Shown: positions 8,609 to 17,536, numbered from the stretch's first letter. The stretch: 38,470 nt of DNA from Planctomycetia bacterium (GCA_030535245.1 JAUNBJ010000022.1:1-38470); one strand, 5' to 3'. Numbers and translations: made by a program. Notes: generated by a model from the letters alone, not told the origin.

Positions 8609-9490
8609 ATGGAAGAAACCGTACATATTCCCGTCATGCTTCGTGAAGTGCTGGAAGCTCTCGACCCAAAGCCGGGGCAGCGAATTGTCGACGGCACGTT
8701 GGGGGGCGGGGGGCATACGCGTGCGATTGCCGAGCGTGTCGCTCCGGACGGGGTGGTCGTGGGGTTGGATCGGGATCCGCGGGCGATTGATTTTGTGGCG
8801 TCCAAGCTGAAGGGGATGCCGATTTTGCTGGTGGAGAGCAACTTTTCCGAGCTGGAGGAGGTGCTGGATCAGTTGCAAATGGACAAAGTGGATGGGCTTT
8901 TGCTGGATTTAGGGCTTTCCAGCGACCAGTTGGCCGACGATCGCCGTGGTTTCAGTTTCCACTCCGACGGGCCGCTTGATTTGCGGTTCAATACCGAGGA
9001 GGGGACGCCCGCGTCGTATCTGGTCAACACGATGAAGGAGAGCAACCTTGCCGATCTGATTTTCGAGTATGGCGAGGAGCGTTACAGCCGGCGTATTGCG
9101 CGAAAGATTGTGGAATGTCGGCGAGAGAAAAAGATTGAGACGGCAAGGGAGCTGGCGGAGATCGTTCGCCGTTGCGTCCCGCGTAGTCCCAGGGAAACGA
9201 TCGACCGGGCGACGCGAACCTTTCAGGCGTTGCGAATCGCGGTCAATCGGGAGATGGAATCGTTGGAAAAGATTCTTCGGGAAATCCCGTACTGCGTACG
9301 TCCCGGAGGAAAGGTCGCTATCATCAGCTTTCATTCCTTGGAGGATCGGCGTGTAAAAGATGCGTTTCGGGAAAATTCTGCCTATCGTTCGGTGACAAAA
9401 AAGCCGATACTTGCTGATACGGAGGAGATTCATCGAAACCCGCGATCCCGAAGCGCGAAACTTCGGGTTGCCGAGATTGCTGGAGACTGA
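8609..9490 (+). CDS. rsmH: 16S rRNA (cytosine1402-N4)-methyltransferase RsmH (MraW)
   Basis: The 293-aa product matches RsmH over its full length. The enzyme uses S-adenosylmethionine to N4-methylate C1402 in the 16S rRNA decoding site. Family hallmarks are the opening EETVHIPVMLREVLE, the SAM-binding loop DGTLGGGGHT (about 28-37), LLLDLGLSSDQL, and near the C-terminus the FHSLEDRRVK and R-x-SAKLR motifs. In most bacteria this gene follows mraZ and precedes ftsL and ftsI in the division and cell-wall cluster. Here it has none of these neighbours and instead precedes a LysM membrane protein by 2 nt. Loss of the cluster around rsmH is typical of Planctomycetota. Confidence 0.96.
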   Translation: MEETVHIPVMLREVLEALDPKPGQRIVDGTLGGGGHTRAIAERVAPDGVVVGLDRDPRAIDFVASKLKGMPILLVESNFSELEEVLDQLQMDKVDGLLLDLGLSSDQLADDRRGFSFHSDGPLDLRFNTEEGTPASYLVNTMKESNLADLIFEYGEERYSRRIARKIVECRREKKIETARELAEIVRRCVPRSPRETIDRATRTFQALRIAVNREMESLEKILREIPYCVRPGGKVAIISFHSLEDRRVKDAFRENSAYRSVTKKPILADTEEIHRNPRSRSAKLRVAEIAGD

Positions 9491-9492
9491 CA

Positions 9493-11220
9493 GTGGGCCG
9501 CAGAAACAAGCACCGCTCCCGTGGACGTGATCGTTACGACGACATGTTCGAGGAGATGTACGACGATTCTCAAGAGGAACTGGAAGAAGAGGAGTACGAA
9601 AACGAGGACGCGCAGGAGCAGGAAGTGAATCGTTCGTCTCAAAATTTATCGAGGAATCATCCGTCCGATTTGGAATCGCGTCGCAAAGCCGCCGCCGAGG
9701 AGCGTGCTGCGTGGAATTCCCTTCGGAAGGATGTTCCAGAAAAAGAATCGTCGCAGAAAACGGACGATCCGGAAATCCCATCGGGTCCGAACCCGTTGAA
9801 GGTGTTGGCCGGACGTGTCTGGGGGGCGACGACGTGGGGATTTTGTAAATTTTTCGCGGGCGTACGGTGGCTTTTCGTGCGGTTGGGGAAGGTTTTGGGG
9901 GTTATTTTCCGCAAACTCGTGTCCGCTTCGGGCTTTTTCAAACGCGTTCCGAAAAAAGCGTGGTTGGCAACGGGAGCGGTTCTGTTGCTGGCAGGTTTGG
10001 GTGGGACGGCGTACTATTTTCTGAGTTCAGGAGGCCGGGAAGTGGCGCAGGCACCCTCATCGGAGGAAACACCCGCAGCGACTCCTGAAGCGGCTCCCGA
10101 AGCGATGCCCGAAAAAATTCCCGCAGCGGTGGAAAAACCGAAAGAGACCGAAAAGGTGGAAAAGCCGGTGGAAACCGTGGAAAAGCCTGCGGAAACGACC
10201 GATCCGTTGGCGGAATTGCCCGCAGACGATCTCTCCTCGCTGCCGGGTCTGGAGTTGGGAAGCGTTTCCGAACCGACCCTTCCGACTGTGGAATCGGTCG
10301 CGGTTTCTCCTGAAAAACCTGTCGAAAAACCTGCTGAAAAACCAGACGGCGACCTGGAAGAATACGATCTGAACAATCTCGGATTGAGTACGGATTCTCC
10401 GACGGAAACGGTGGAATCGCCGACCCCATCCGCATCTCCGGCGACGTTGGACGCACCCCTGCCGGAGGCTCCCGCGTTGGCGGAAAGTGCTGCGGTTCCC
10501 GACGTGGTGGCGGACGCTCCGCCGAAAGCGACGTTGGCCGATTCCCTGCGGAGTGCCCCCGGAGCGAACACGGATCATATTTTGTCGGACGACTTCGACC
10601 CGTACGCCCTGCCGTCATCTGCAAAGCCGGCGAAACCGGAAACTCCCGCAAAAGTGGAACGGGGCAGTTTGGGCAGCGTGAATAATATAGCTGGTTTAGA
10701 TAATTCCAAACCCGCCCCAACCCCCACAAATCAGGCGGACAACGCAAAAAAGAAAAACAGCGTCCTTATTAACGGAAGCGAAGGAATTGCCAAAGATAAC
10801 GTCTGGGTGGTTCAGTCCGGTGATAATTATTGGGACATTTCGCAAAAAGTCTATGGGACGGGTGCTTACTATAAAGCGATTGCCCAGTATAATAGTAATG
10901 TGGTGCCAGACCCCAACCATTTGCGGGCGGGGACACGGTTGCGGCTTCCGGAGGTTTCGTTCCTTCATCGTGCGTATCCGACGTTGTGTCCGGTGCAGGG
11001 CCGGGCGACGGCGGGCAATCAGTATGTGGTTCAGGATGGGGACACCCTTTCCGACATAGCTCGGATTCGTTTGGGAAGCGCGTCGCGTTGGCCGGAGATC
11101 TATCGGCTGAATCGGGATCGTTTAAACAACCGTTTTGACCTGCTTCCACCGGGAATCACGTTGACGCTTCCAGAGCGGGAAGGAAACGCGGTCGCCACGG
11201 AAGCGGGGGTATGGAAGTAA
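9493..11220 (+). CDS. single-pass membrane protein with two C-terminal LysM domains
   Basis: Of 575 aa, the first 60 are very charged (Arg-rich then Glu/Asp-rich). One TM helix lies at about 157-177, preceded by basic residues, so the C-terminal part should be periplasmic. A Pro/Glu/Ala-rich low-complexity linker (about 185-430) follows, with repeated VEKP and PEAAPEA patterns. Then come two LysM-type modules (about 438-485, WVVQSGDNYWDIS; and about 509-563, YVVQDGDTLSDIA). LysM domains bind GlcNAc-containing glycans such as peptidoglycan. The start is GTG at 9493, two bases after the rsmH stop, with GGAGA inside the end of rsmH, so the two genes are probably coupled. It takes the place normally held by ftsL, so a role in envelope organisation is plausible but unproven. 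Confidence 0.8.
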   Translation: MGRRNKHRSRGRDRYDDMFEEMYDDSQEELEEEEYENEDAQEQEVNRSSQNLSRNHPSDLESRRKAAAEERAAWNSLRKDVPEKESSQKTDDPEIPSGPNPLKVLAGRVWGATTWGFCKFFAGVRWLFVRLGKVLGVIFRKLVSASGFFKRVPKKAWLATGAVLLLAGLGGTAYYFLSSGGREVAQAPSSEETPAATPEAAPEAMPEKIPAAVEKPKETEKVEKPVETVEKPAETTDPLAELPADDLSSLPGLELGSVSEPTLPTVESVAVSPEKPVEKPAEKPDGDLEEYDLNNLGLSTDSPTETVESPTPSASPATLDAPLPEAPALAESAAVPDVVADAPPKATLADSLRSAPGANTDHILSDDFDPYALPSSAKPAKPETPAKVERGSLGSVNNIAGLDNSKPAPTPTNQADNAKKKNSVLINGSEGIAKDNVWVVQSGDNYWDISQKVYGTGAYYKAIAQYNSNVVPDPNHLRAGTRLRLPEVSFLHRAYPTLCPVQGRATAGNQYVVQDGDTLSDIARIRLGSASRWPEIYRLNRDRLNNRFDLLPPGITLTLPEREGNAVATEAGVWK

Positions 11221-11341
11221 CCTGAGGAATATTCGGGGCGGGTCTTCCCTGGTACGGGGGTGATTCCCCCCAACTTTTCGCCAAAATGGATTTATAATTG
11301 AAACATTATATTGGTTTGACAAACACCAGACTAAAGAGAAA

Positions 11342-13237
11342 ATGATGGATTATTCGCGATATTATCGGGACTGGCTTGGGATGGACGTCTCGCCGGAGGC
11401 GGTACCGAATCATTACGATCGGCTTGGATTGAATTTATACGAACGTTCCCAGGAAACGATTCAGGCGGCCACGGCCTGTTGTCTGGAAAAGCTGCGCGGT
11501 GCAAATTTTGCCGATCAGGTGGAGGCGTATCAGGAGATTTTGCTTCAAATTGTGGAGGCGAAGCTGGTGCTTGAGAATCCCGTTCTGAAGCGGGAATACG
11601 ATTTACACCTTCATACGACCGGGGCGCGGGAAAAGCGTGTCTGGCGTGACGACTACGTACCGCTGGGATTAGGAACGCGGCTGCGGCATTTGGCGGCGGT
11701 CACGGTCGCTTTTGCCATAGGCGTGGGGATTGCGTTGGTCATGCGGTACACCGCGCCACGAAACCCGGACGGGAGTATCGACTATGCGGTCAAGCGAAAT
11801 ATCGTAGTGCAGGTGGAGCCTTTCACCACGGCGCCGGGCACGGAATATCCGCGTCCGCAGACCGATTCGCGTTCTTTGAGCGAGGGACGTGAGGTTTCGG
11901 AGGAAACGAAGGAAGTGGTGGAGGAGACGACGCGTCAACCGGAAACCGAGGTGGCTGCGACGGCTTCGCAGGAGGTTCCGAATCGTGCCGCGACCGAAGT
12001 GGTGGAACCGGATGAAGCCGATATTGCCACGCGAACCAAGCCGAGCACCAGCACCCGGAATCGGGATCGTCTTCGCAAGATATTCCAAAAGCGTCAACCT
12101 TCGGGCCAGTCGGATGCGGAGGAAAACCAGGCCGAGGCCCCCTCCACTGAAGAAGCGGAGGAGGAAACGGACGAAGCAGTGGACGAAGAAACAGAGGTGG
12201 TGAAGGAGGAAGTGAAGGAAGAGGAATCGCTCGGATCGCCGAAATCAGCAGGAATCCCGAAATCAGCAGGAATCATGGAAGTTTTGCCTGCGGAGGAAAC
12301 ACCGGCGCTGACGCAGCTTCCAGACGTGCTTCCAGAACTTTCGTCGCTGGAAGATGGTCGAAAATCGCGGCCGACCGAGGAAATGTTGACGGCGGTTCAG
12401 AACAACGTGCAGGAAATTTTGAAATCGCATGAAGGTTTGGAGGATTCGGCGCTGGCGTCCCGGTTGGTTCAGGACGCTTCGAACAATTCAAGCGATATTC
12501 TGCGATATGCGCTTTTGCAGACGGCGTTGGAGAAAGCCATTGCCGCAGGGGATGCGATGTTGGCGAGGAACGTGCTTCACGTCCTGTCGCAGGGATACGA
12601 TGTTCCCTTGCTGACGATGCAGCAAATGACGCTGGACGAGTTGTGTACCGTGATTTCCAAGCCCGCACCAAAGCAGAAAGAGCAGTTCGCGGCCTTGTGC
12701 AAGGTGGCTGGGGAAGTCTGTGTTCTTTCCACGCAGCAAAAGCAATACGATAGGGCCGAGTCGTTGTACCGTCGGGTTTACGAATTGGGGACGAAACTGT
12801 ACGTCGATTCGGAAATACGCAAAACGCTTCTGGAACATCAGAATTATTTCACCAAGTTGGCAAATTTGCATCGTAATTTCATGACCGCGTTGGATACACT
12901 GAAATCCAATCCGGACGACGTGACCGCCAACCGTCGTATTGCGTTGTGGTACAGTCAGGTGGAGCGTGACATGATGCAGGCGTTGCCTTATTTTGCCAAA
13001 TGCGATTATGCTCCGTTGCGTTCGGCGGCCCAGTTGGAGCTTGCCAGCGACAAGACCCCGGCCAACCTTTTGAAGGTGGCGGATCAGTGGTGGGATTTGT
13101 CCCATAACATTCAGGCACCGTTGGATCGGATTTTTTCCGACCATGCCATTTCGCTGTATGAAACCATCGACCGCAACCGTCTGGACAAAGGTGAGCAGGT
13201 ACGCGTCGTAGAGCGTATCGAGAAGCAGCGAAAGTAG
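11342..13237 (+). CDS. membrane protein with J-like N-terminal domain and helical C-terminus
   Basis: The 631-aa product (the ATG at 11345 is equally possible) starts with a helical segment (about 1-95) containing PNHYDRLGLNL and LKREYDLHLH. This resembles the J-domain-like module found at the start of many planctomycete membrane proteins. The HPD tripeptide that J-domains use to stimulate Hsp70 is not visible. One TM segment (about 115-135) follows, then a long Glu-rich low-complexity region (about 165-310), then a helical domain (about 340-631) with TPR-like spacing. At 12239-12274 an 18-nt unit is perfectly duplicated in frame, giving the peptide PKSAGI twice. It lies 121 nt after the LysM gene and may share its transcript. 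Function unknown. Confidence 0.72.
   Translation: MMDYSRYYRDWLGMDVSPEAVPNHYDRLGLNLYERSQETIQAATACCLEKLRGANFADQVEAYQEILLQIVEAKLVLENPVLKREYDLHLHTTGAREKRVWRDDYVPLGLGTRLRHLAAVTVAFAIGVGIALVMRYTAPRNPDGSIDYAVKRNIVVQVEPFTTAPGTEYPRPQTDSRSLSEGREVSEETKEVVEETTRQPETEVAATASQEVPNRAATEVVEPDEADIATRTKPSTSTRNRDRLRKIFQKRQPSGQSDAEENQAEAPSTEEAEEETDEAVDEETEVVKEEVKEEESLGSPKSAGIPKSAGIMEVLPAEETPALTQLPDVLPELSSLEDGRKSRPTEEMLTAVQNNVQEILKSHEGLEDSALASRLVQDASNNSSDILRYALLQTALEKAIAAGDAMLARNVLHVLSQGYDVPLLTMQQMTLDELCTVISKPAPKQKEQFAALCKVAGEVCVLSTQQKQYDRAESLYRRVYELGTKLYVDSEIRKTLLEHQNYFTKLANLHRNFMTALDTLKSNPDDVTANRRIALWYSQVERDMMQALPYFAKCDYAPLRSAAQLELASDKTPANLLKVADQWWDLSHNIQAPLDRIFSDHAISLYETIDRNRLDKGEQVRVVERIEKQRK
12239..12274 (+). 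repeat. in-frame 18-nt tandem duplication
   Basis: Two identical 18-nt units at 12239-12256 and 12257-12274 encode the same six residues twice within the acidic linker of the J-like protein. The perfect identity suggests a recent slippage event. Confidence 0.9.
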
Positions 13238-13270
13238 GGGCGTTGGGCTATCCCCGCCGCTGGATTTTTT

Positions 13271-13831
13271 CTACTGTTGGCGGGGGGTCGCTTCCCGATA
13301 ATAGACCTGGGTAACGATAAACCCGATGTTGCGATACAGTCCCAGCGCCTTTTCGTTGTCGGCGGTGACGTCCAGCGTAGCTCGCCGTACGCCATATTTT
13401 TGGTATCCGCTGAGTGCCAGTGCGAGCAGCGCGTGCCCCAATCCACGGTGTTGGTGTGCGGGAACGACGCCGACGTTCTGGATGCCGCCATTTCCGTCTG
13501 CATGGATCACCCCCTGAATCGTGGCGGCGCATTCCGTGTGGAACGCGCCTGTGGGGTGGTACACGATCAGGTGCGTGGCGGCGGGGCAGAAATTGTACCG
13601 TTTGACGATATTCTCCATCACCTTGCGGCAACCGCGAAACGTCTGAAAATTGCCGAACAGTCGCGCGTCGGGGGTGTTGCGAAAACTGAGATAGTGGGCC
13701 GTGGCGTGCGATTCCAGCAGGGCCGGATTCCACGGTTCGACAAAATATCCCTCCGGCAGTTCGGGCGTGGAAAACGCATGCTGCCGAAGGTCGATTTCCA
13801 TCTTGTATCGCTTAAAGGTCTGGGTGTACAT
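13271..13831 (-). CDS. GNAT-family N-acetyltransferase
   Basis: The 186-aa product carries the GNAT acetyl-CoA site in its C-terminal half: VGVVPAHQHRGLGHALL matches motif A (Q/R-x-x-G-x-G/A). It is followed by a helix and NEKALGLYRNIGF, the usual motif B region. The first 80 residues are less conserved. The acetyl acceptor cannot be predicted. The ORF begins at 13831, inside the last 20 nt of rimO; an internal ATG at 13801 is an alternative start. Neither has a strong Shine-Dalgarno, so coupling to rimO translation is likely. RimO and a Rim-like acetyltransferase together would suit ribosomal protein modification, but the sequence is not clearly RimI or RimJ. Confidence 0.8.
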   Translation of the reverse strand: MYTQTFKRYKMEIDLRQHAFSTPELPEGYFVEPWNPALLESHATAHYLSFRNTPDARLFGNFQTFRGCRKVMENIVKRYNFCPAATHLIVYHPTGAFHTECAATIQGVIHADGNGGIQNVGVVPAHQHRGLGHALLALALSGYQKYGVRRATLDVTADNEKALGLYRNIGFIVTQVYYREATPRQQ

Positions 13832-15152
13832 TTCCGATCAGGTCGTAAGCGTCGCCGCCGGTAATTTCGCAGAGAACCCGTTGTCCCGGCATGATATTGT
13901 CGGCGGTAAAAAAAACATGTCCGTCGATGTCCGGAGCGTCGAACATCGTGCGGCCCATCCAGCGTCCATCTTCCAGCTGAGCATCGACCAGCACCTCCTG
14001 CACCGTACCGACCAGCGACCGTACCCATTCGGAGGAAATCTGCTTCTGGAGCTTCATCACCGCTTCGGCACGTTTTCGTGAAATTTTTTCGGGAACCTGA
14101 CGCTCCATTTCCGCCGCCGGAGTACCTTCTTCCGGGGAGTATTGAAACACCCCAAGCCGGGGAAATCGCTGCTTGCGGATAAAGGCCAGCAGTTCGTCGA
14201 ATTCCGCCTGCGTTTCGCCCGGATACCCGACGATAAACGCCGTCCGGATGGCCAGTTGCGGCAGGCGTGTCCGGAGTTTTTCGAGCAATTCCAGCGTCTT
14301 TTCCCGCGTCACGGCCCGTCGCATGGACTTCAGAATTCGGTTGTTGATATGTTGCAGCGGCATGTCGATGTACGGTACGACTTTCGGCGTTTCGGCCAGC
14401 GCGTCGATCAGGTCGTCGCCGAAATTTTGCGGGTAGAGGTACAGCACCCGAATCCAGAGGATTCCATCGATTTGGGAGAGTGCTTTCAGCAGGTTGGCCA
14501 GCGTCGCGTGGGGGTCGTCCAGATCGGAACCGTAGCGGCTTGTGTCCTGCGCAATGAGCACCAGTTCCCGAACGCCATTCTGAGCCAGCGCTTTTGCCTC
14601 GGCCAAAAGAAGATCCATCGGTTTGCTGGAATAGCGTCCTCGAATGTTCGGAATGGCGCAAAACGCACAGCGGCGGTTGCACCCTTCGGCAATTTTCAGG
14701 TACGCCACATGGGCGGGCAGCAGGGGAAATCGTGTGTCGTCTTTGGCAATCTCCTCGGTCGTTCCGAGAAAAAGCCGTTTTTCCAGCGTTCCGTCCAGCG
14801 TCTGCCGCACGGCGTTTTGCACCTCGTCGCGTGAAAAAACATCCAGAAAGGCATCCACGTCGGGGCACTGAGCCACCAGCGACTCCTTATCCCGCGACAC
14901 CAGACACCCTGCCACGATCAGGCAGGCCAGCCGTTCGTTGGGATTCCGTCGGAGCCGTTCCATGGCGTGGATATTTTCCAACCCTTCTTCCCGCGACGCC
15001 GCCAGGAACCCGCAGGTGTTGATGATCACAATATCCGCATCCTCTGGCTCCAGCACTACTTGAAAGTCCTGCCGGGCAAGCTGCCCCAGCATTTGTTCAC
15101 TGTCCACCAGATTTTTCGGGCAGCCGAGGGAAATGATCGCACAGGTTTTCAT
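13812..15152 (-). CDS. rimO: ribosomal protein S12 methylthiotransferase RimO
   Basis: The 446-aa product is a full-length radical-SAM methylthiotransferase of the RimO type, which adds a beta-methylthio group to the conserved aspartate of ribosomal protein S12 using two [4Fe-4S] clusters. The N-terminal UPF0004 domain has C11, C47 and C83 (SLGCPKN, NTCGF, AGCL) for the auxiliary cluster. The radical-SAM triad is C158-x3-C162-x2-C165 (GCNRRCAFC). QDTSRYG and MPLQHINNRILKSMRR are RimO-like, and a TRAM domain closes the protein (about 378-446). The opening MKTCAIISLGCPKNLVDSE is typical. It is the first gene of a unit with the GNAT gene. Upstream on the same strand lies a promoter followed by an intrinsic terminator. 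Confidence 0.95.
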   Translation of the reverse strand: MKTCAIISLGCPKNLVDSEQMLGQLARQDFQVVLEPEDADIVIINTCGFLAASREEGLENIHAMERLRRNPNERLACLIVAGCLVSRDKESLVAQCPDVDAFLDVFSRDEVQNAVRQTLDGTLEKRLFLGTTEEIAKDDTRFPLLPAHVAYLKIAEGCNRRCAFCAIPNIRGRYSSKPMDLLLAEAKALAQNGVRELVLIAQDTSRYGSDLDDPHATLANLLKALSQIDGILWIRVLYLYPQNFGDDLIDALAETPKVVPYIDMPLQHINNRILKSMRRAVTREKTLELLEKLRTRLPQLAIRTAFIVGYPGETQAEFDELLAFIRKQRFPRLGVFQYSPEEGTPAAEMERQVPEKISRKRAEAVMKLQKQISSEWVRSLVGTVQEVLVDAQLEDGRWMGRTMFDAPDIDGHVFFTADNIMPGQRVLCEITGGDAYDLIGNVHPDL

Positions 15153-15226
15153 GGTTCAGGTTCCTTTTCTTTTCCTATAGGATACCGAAAACCGTGATTT
15201 TTTGAAGGGGTGTACCGCAAGAATAG

Positions 15227-15287
15227 AAAAAAACTCTCGGTCAGCAGAAATCCCAGGGGGGCAGTGAACTTCAAGCTGAACCGAGAG
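15227..15287 (-). terminator. intrinsic terminator between the upstream promoter and rimO
   Basis: Read on the minus strand, CTCTCGGTTCAGC (plus 15275-15287) pairs with GCTGACCGAGAG (15234-15245) with a single bulged T. Seven T residues follow at once (15233-15227). The 29-nt loop is long for a simple terminator. It lies 75 nt before the rimO ATG. Confidence 0.65.
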
Positions 15288-15329
15288 CGATTGGACGGTT
15301 TCAAGAGCGTTTTATTGTTTGCTCTCAAC
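15227..15329 (-). ncRNA. candidate small RNA or attenuated leader of rimO
   Basis: A promoter at 15336-15364 and a terminator at 15227-15287 on the minus strand delimit a transcript of about 103 nt with no ORF. Near its 5' end GAGAGC (plus 15321-15326) can pair with GCTCTT (15303-15308) or, perfectly, with GCTCTC (15283-15288), which overlaps the first arm of the terminator. So mutually exclusive hairpins are possible, as in attenuators and riboswitches. I recognise no known family. Confidence 0.45.
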
Positions 15330-15335
15330 AGCGAC

Positions 15336-15364
15336 ACCATAGCTAATTTCAGGGAGCTTGTCAA
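15336..15364 (-). promoter_or_regulatory. sigma-70-type promoter upstream of rimO
   Basis: On the minus strand TTGACA (plus 15359-15364) is 17 bp from TATGGT (15336-15341). Predicted start is near 15329, about 177 nt before the rimO ATG, with a strong intrinsic terminator between. Confidence 0.6.
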
Positions 15365-15412
15365 CGCTGATTTTAAAAAATTTTAAAAAAAAGAGAAAAT
15401 TTTCCCCCTTCC

Positions 15413-15442
15413 TTGAAAAGCCCCCCCGGTTTGGTGTAGAAT
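15413..15442 (+). promoter_or_regulatory. sigma-70-type promoter of the FHA-GAF kinase gene
   Basis: TTGAAA at 15413-15418 and TAGAAT at 15437-15442 are 18 bp apart, with a run of seven C in the spacer. Start is predicted near 15450, about 110 nt before the ATG at 15559. The rest of the 15153-15558 gap is the minus-strand leader unit and an A/T-rich stretch near 15370-15400. Confidence 0.5.
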
Positions 15443-15558
15443 AGAAGGTACTTTAAATAGATAAGACTCCTGTCAACGCAGCCTGAAAAGTTAAAAGTTG
15501 CCAGAGGTCTTGAATGTTTCAGAAAACCCCATCGGGGGCGAGCGATAGGAATGAAGTT

Positions 15559-17532
15559 ATGGCCGTATTTTATATTTATCGTGAAAATCACCCACGTGAG
15601 CAGGTCGTGCTGACCCGGCGGGAAATGACCATCGGACGGGACCCGAACTGCGAAATCTGCATTCCTGACACAGAAATTTCACGGAATCATGCGAAAATCC
15701 GCCACGGTTCCCCCGACCATGCCGATGAATACATGATCTTCGACCTCGACAGCCTGAACGGGACGTTCGTCAACGACCAGCAGGTTTCCGAATACACGCT
15801 CCAGGCTGGCGACCGGATTCAGGTAGGGGGGACGATTCTGGAATTTTCGCTGGCGGAACCGACGGAACCTCCCCTGCCCGCCCCACGACCGACGTTTGGC
15901 GCCGAGCCGCCCGCCCGAACCGCACCCACCGGATACATGGCCGCTTCGCCGACCGTTCCCCTGCCGCCGGTCGCCGCGCCGTTTCCGCTGGACGATACCG
16001 ACGATTCCGCCTCCGAATCCCCGCTGGACGTCACCATGGCCACGTCCGACGATCAGGCCAAAATCCTCCGTACCATCTCGCACACCGAAGGACAGAAATT
16101 CCTCGCCCGCAAACCATCCAAGCCGGTCGCTCCGGAAGCGTCGTGGACGCTGCGTGCTCAGGGGTATCTTCAGCTTTTATACGAAATGACGCTCTCCGTC
16201 AGCCACTGCATGGACATCGACCGTCTTTCCAACGAGCTTCTGGAGCTGATTTTTCAATGGATCGACGCCGACCGGGGCTGCATCCTGCTTTTCAACAAAG
16301 TGACCAACCGCCTGGAACCGAAGGCGAAAAAAGTCCGCGAAAATCTCGACCAGCAACAGCAGCGAATGATCATCAGTAAAACGATCCTCGATTACGTGCT
16401 GGAACACCGCGAAGGGGTGCTGACCAGCGACGCCACCCAGGACGACCGCTGGAACGATGCCGCCAGCGTCCTTTCGGTTGGCATCCACGAGGCGATTTGC
16501 GTTCCGTTGCAGGGGCGTTATGGAATCGTCGGGGCCATTTATCTCGACACGTTTTCCCGTCCCGACCTTACCGACCGGGGCCGCAAGGCACACCGTTTCG
16601 GCGACGATCATCTGAAATTGATGATTACCATGGCCCACCACGCCGCCATTGCCATCGAGGATACACGCTATTACGGCGGAATGCTTCAGGCCGAACGCCT
16701 GGCCGCCATCGGGCAGACCGTCGCCACACTGTCGCACCACATCAAAAATATCCTCCAGGGAATCCAGGGGGGAAGCTTCCTCATCCAGGACGGCCTGACC
16801 CACCACAACGAAACGTTCATCTCCAAGGGGTGGCAGATCGTCGAGCGGAACCAAAACCGCATTTCGTCCCTGGTGCTGGACATGCTGACGTTCAGCAAAG
16901 ATCGCAAACCGGAACTGACCCGCGACAACCTCAACCGCATGACGGCCGAAGTCGTGGAACTCATGCAGGCCCGCGCCAACGACGCCAACGTCCAACTCAC
17001 CTGGCAGCCCGACGCCAACGTTCCCGACACGCTGTTCGACCCCGAAGCGATGCACCATGCCATACTGAATCTCGTCACCAACGCCATCGACGCCGTGATT
17101 GAGGAACGAACCAACGAAGGGGAAGAAACGTGCGAAATCCCCGAAACCTCCAAAACCGTCCGTTTTCCGGAAAGCGAATCGGTGTTCGCCGACGGGAGCC
17201 ATATTTTCGATGAGGATACCGAACATTTCGCCAATTCCGCCAGTGCCAGCGGCATCCTTGCCCCCTGCGGTCGCGTCGATGTGCTGACCCTCTGGGACGC
17301 CGTGCGGAAAAATGTCAAAATCCTCGTCAAGGACACCGGCCCCGGCCTGACGAAAGAGCAGGTCGCCTACATTTTCAAACCGTTCGAGTCCTCCAAAGGG
17401 AACCGCGGCACCGGACTGGGCCTGCCGGTCTGCAAAAAAATCATCCGCGAGCATGGCGGCACCATCCACGTCGAGCAGCGTACCCCCCACGGCTGCCGCT
17501 TCATCATCACGTTACCGGCGATTCAGGAATAA
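15559..17532 (+). CDS. soluble FHA-GAF sensor histidine kinase
   Basis: The 657-aa product has no TM segment. An FHA domain (about 20-95; GRDPNCEICI, RNHAKI, LNGTFVN), which binds phosphothreonine peptides, is followed by a Pro/Ala-rich linker, a GAF domain (about 215-375), and a histidine-kinase core. The phosphoacceptor region reads LSHHIKN (His near 393-394). The ATPase has an N-box (ILNLVTNAIDAV), G1 (DTGPGL), an F-box (FKPFESSKG) and G2 (GTGLGLPVCKK). About 50 extra residues lie between N- and G1-boxes. I use the ATG at 15559 rather than 15514, because AGGA lies 8 nt upstream and the FHA fold begins right after it. FHA on a histidine kinase suggests crosstalk with Ser/Thr kinases, which are numerous in planctomycetes. 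No response regulator is adjacent. Confidence 0.88.
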   Translation: MAVFYIYRENHPREQVVLTRREMTIGRDPNCEICIPDTEISRNHAKIRHGSPDHADEYMIFDLDSLNGTFVNDQQVSEYTLQAGDRIQVGGTILEFSLAEPTEPPLPAPRPTFGAEPPARTAPTGYMAASPTVPLPPVAAPFPLDDTDDSASESPLDVTMATSDDQAKILRTISHTEGQKFLARKPSKPVAPEASWTLRAQGYLQLLYEMTLSVSHCMDIDRLSNELLELIFQWIDADRGCILLFNKVTNRLEPKAKKVRENLDQQQQRMIISKTILDYVLEHREGVLTSDATQDDRWNDAASVLSVGIHEAICVPLQGRYGIVGAIYLDTFSRPDLTDRGRKAHRFGDDHLKLMITMAHHAAIAIEDTRYYGGMLQAERLAAIGQTVATLSHHIKNILQGIQGGSFLIQDGLTHHNETFISKGWQIVERNQNRISSLVLDMLTFSKDRKPELTRDNLNRMTAEVVELMQARANDANVQLTWQPDANVPDTLFDPEAMHHAILNLVTNAIDAVIEERTNEGEETCEIPETSKTVRFPESESVFADGSHIFDEDTEHFANSASASGILAPCGRVDVLTLWDAVRKNVKILVKDTGPGLTKEQVAYIFKPFESSKGNRGTGLGLPVCKKIIREHGGTIHVEQRTPHGCRFIITLPAIQE

Positions 17533-17536
17533 CGGT

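Noticed and set aside
13252..13285. CCCCGCC...GGCGGGG as a terminator between the J-like and GNAT genes
   Set aside because: The 7-bp stem has a 20-nt loop, overlaps the GNAT stop and has no T-run on either strand.
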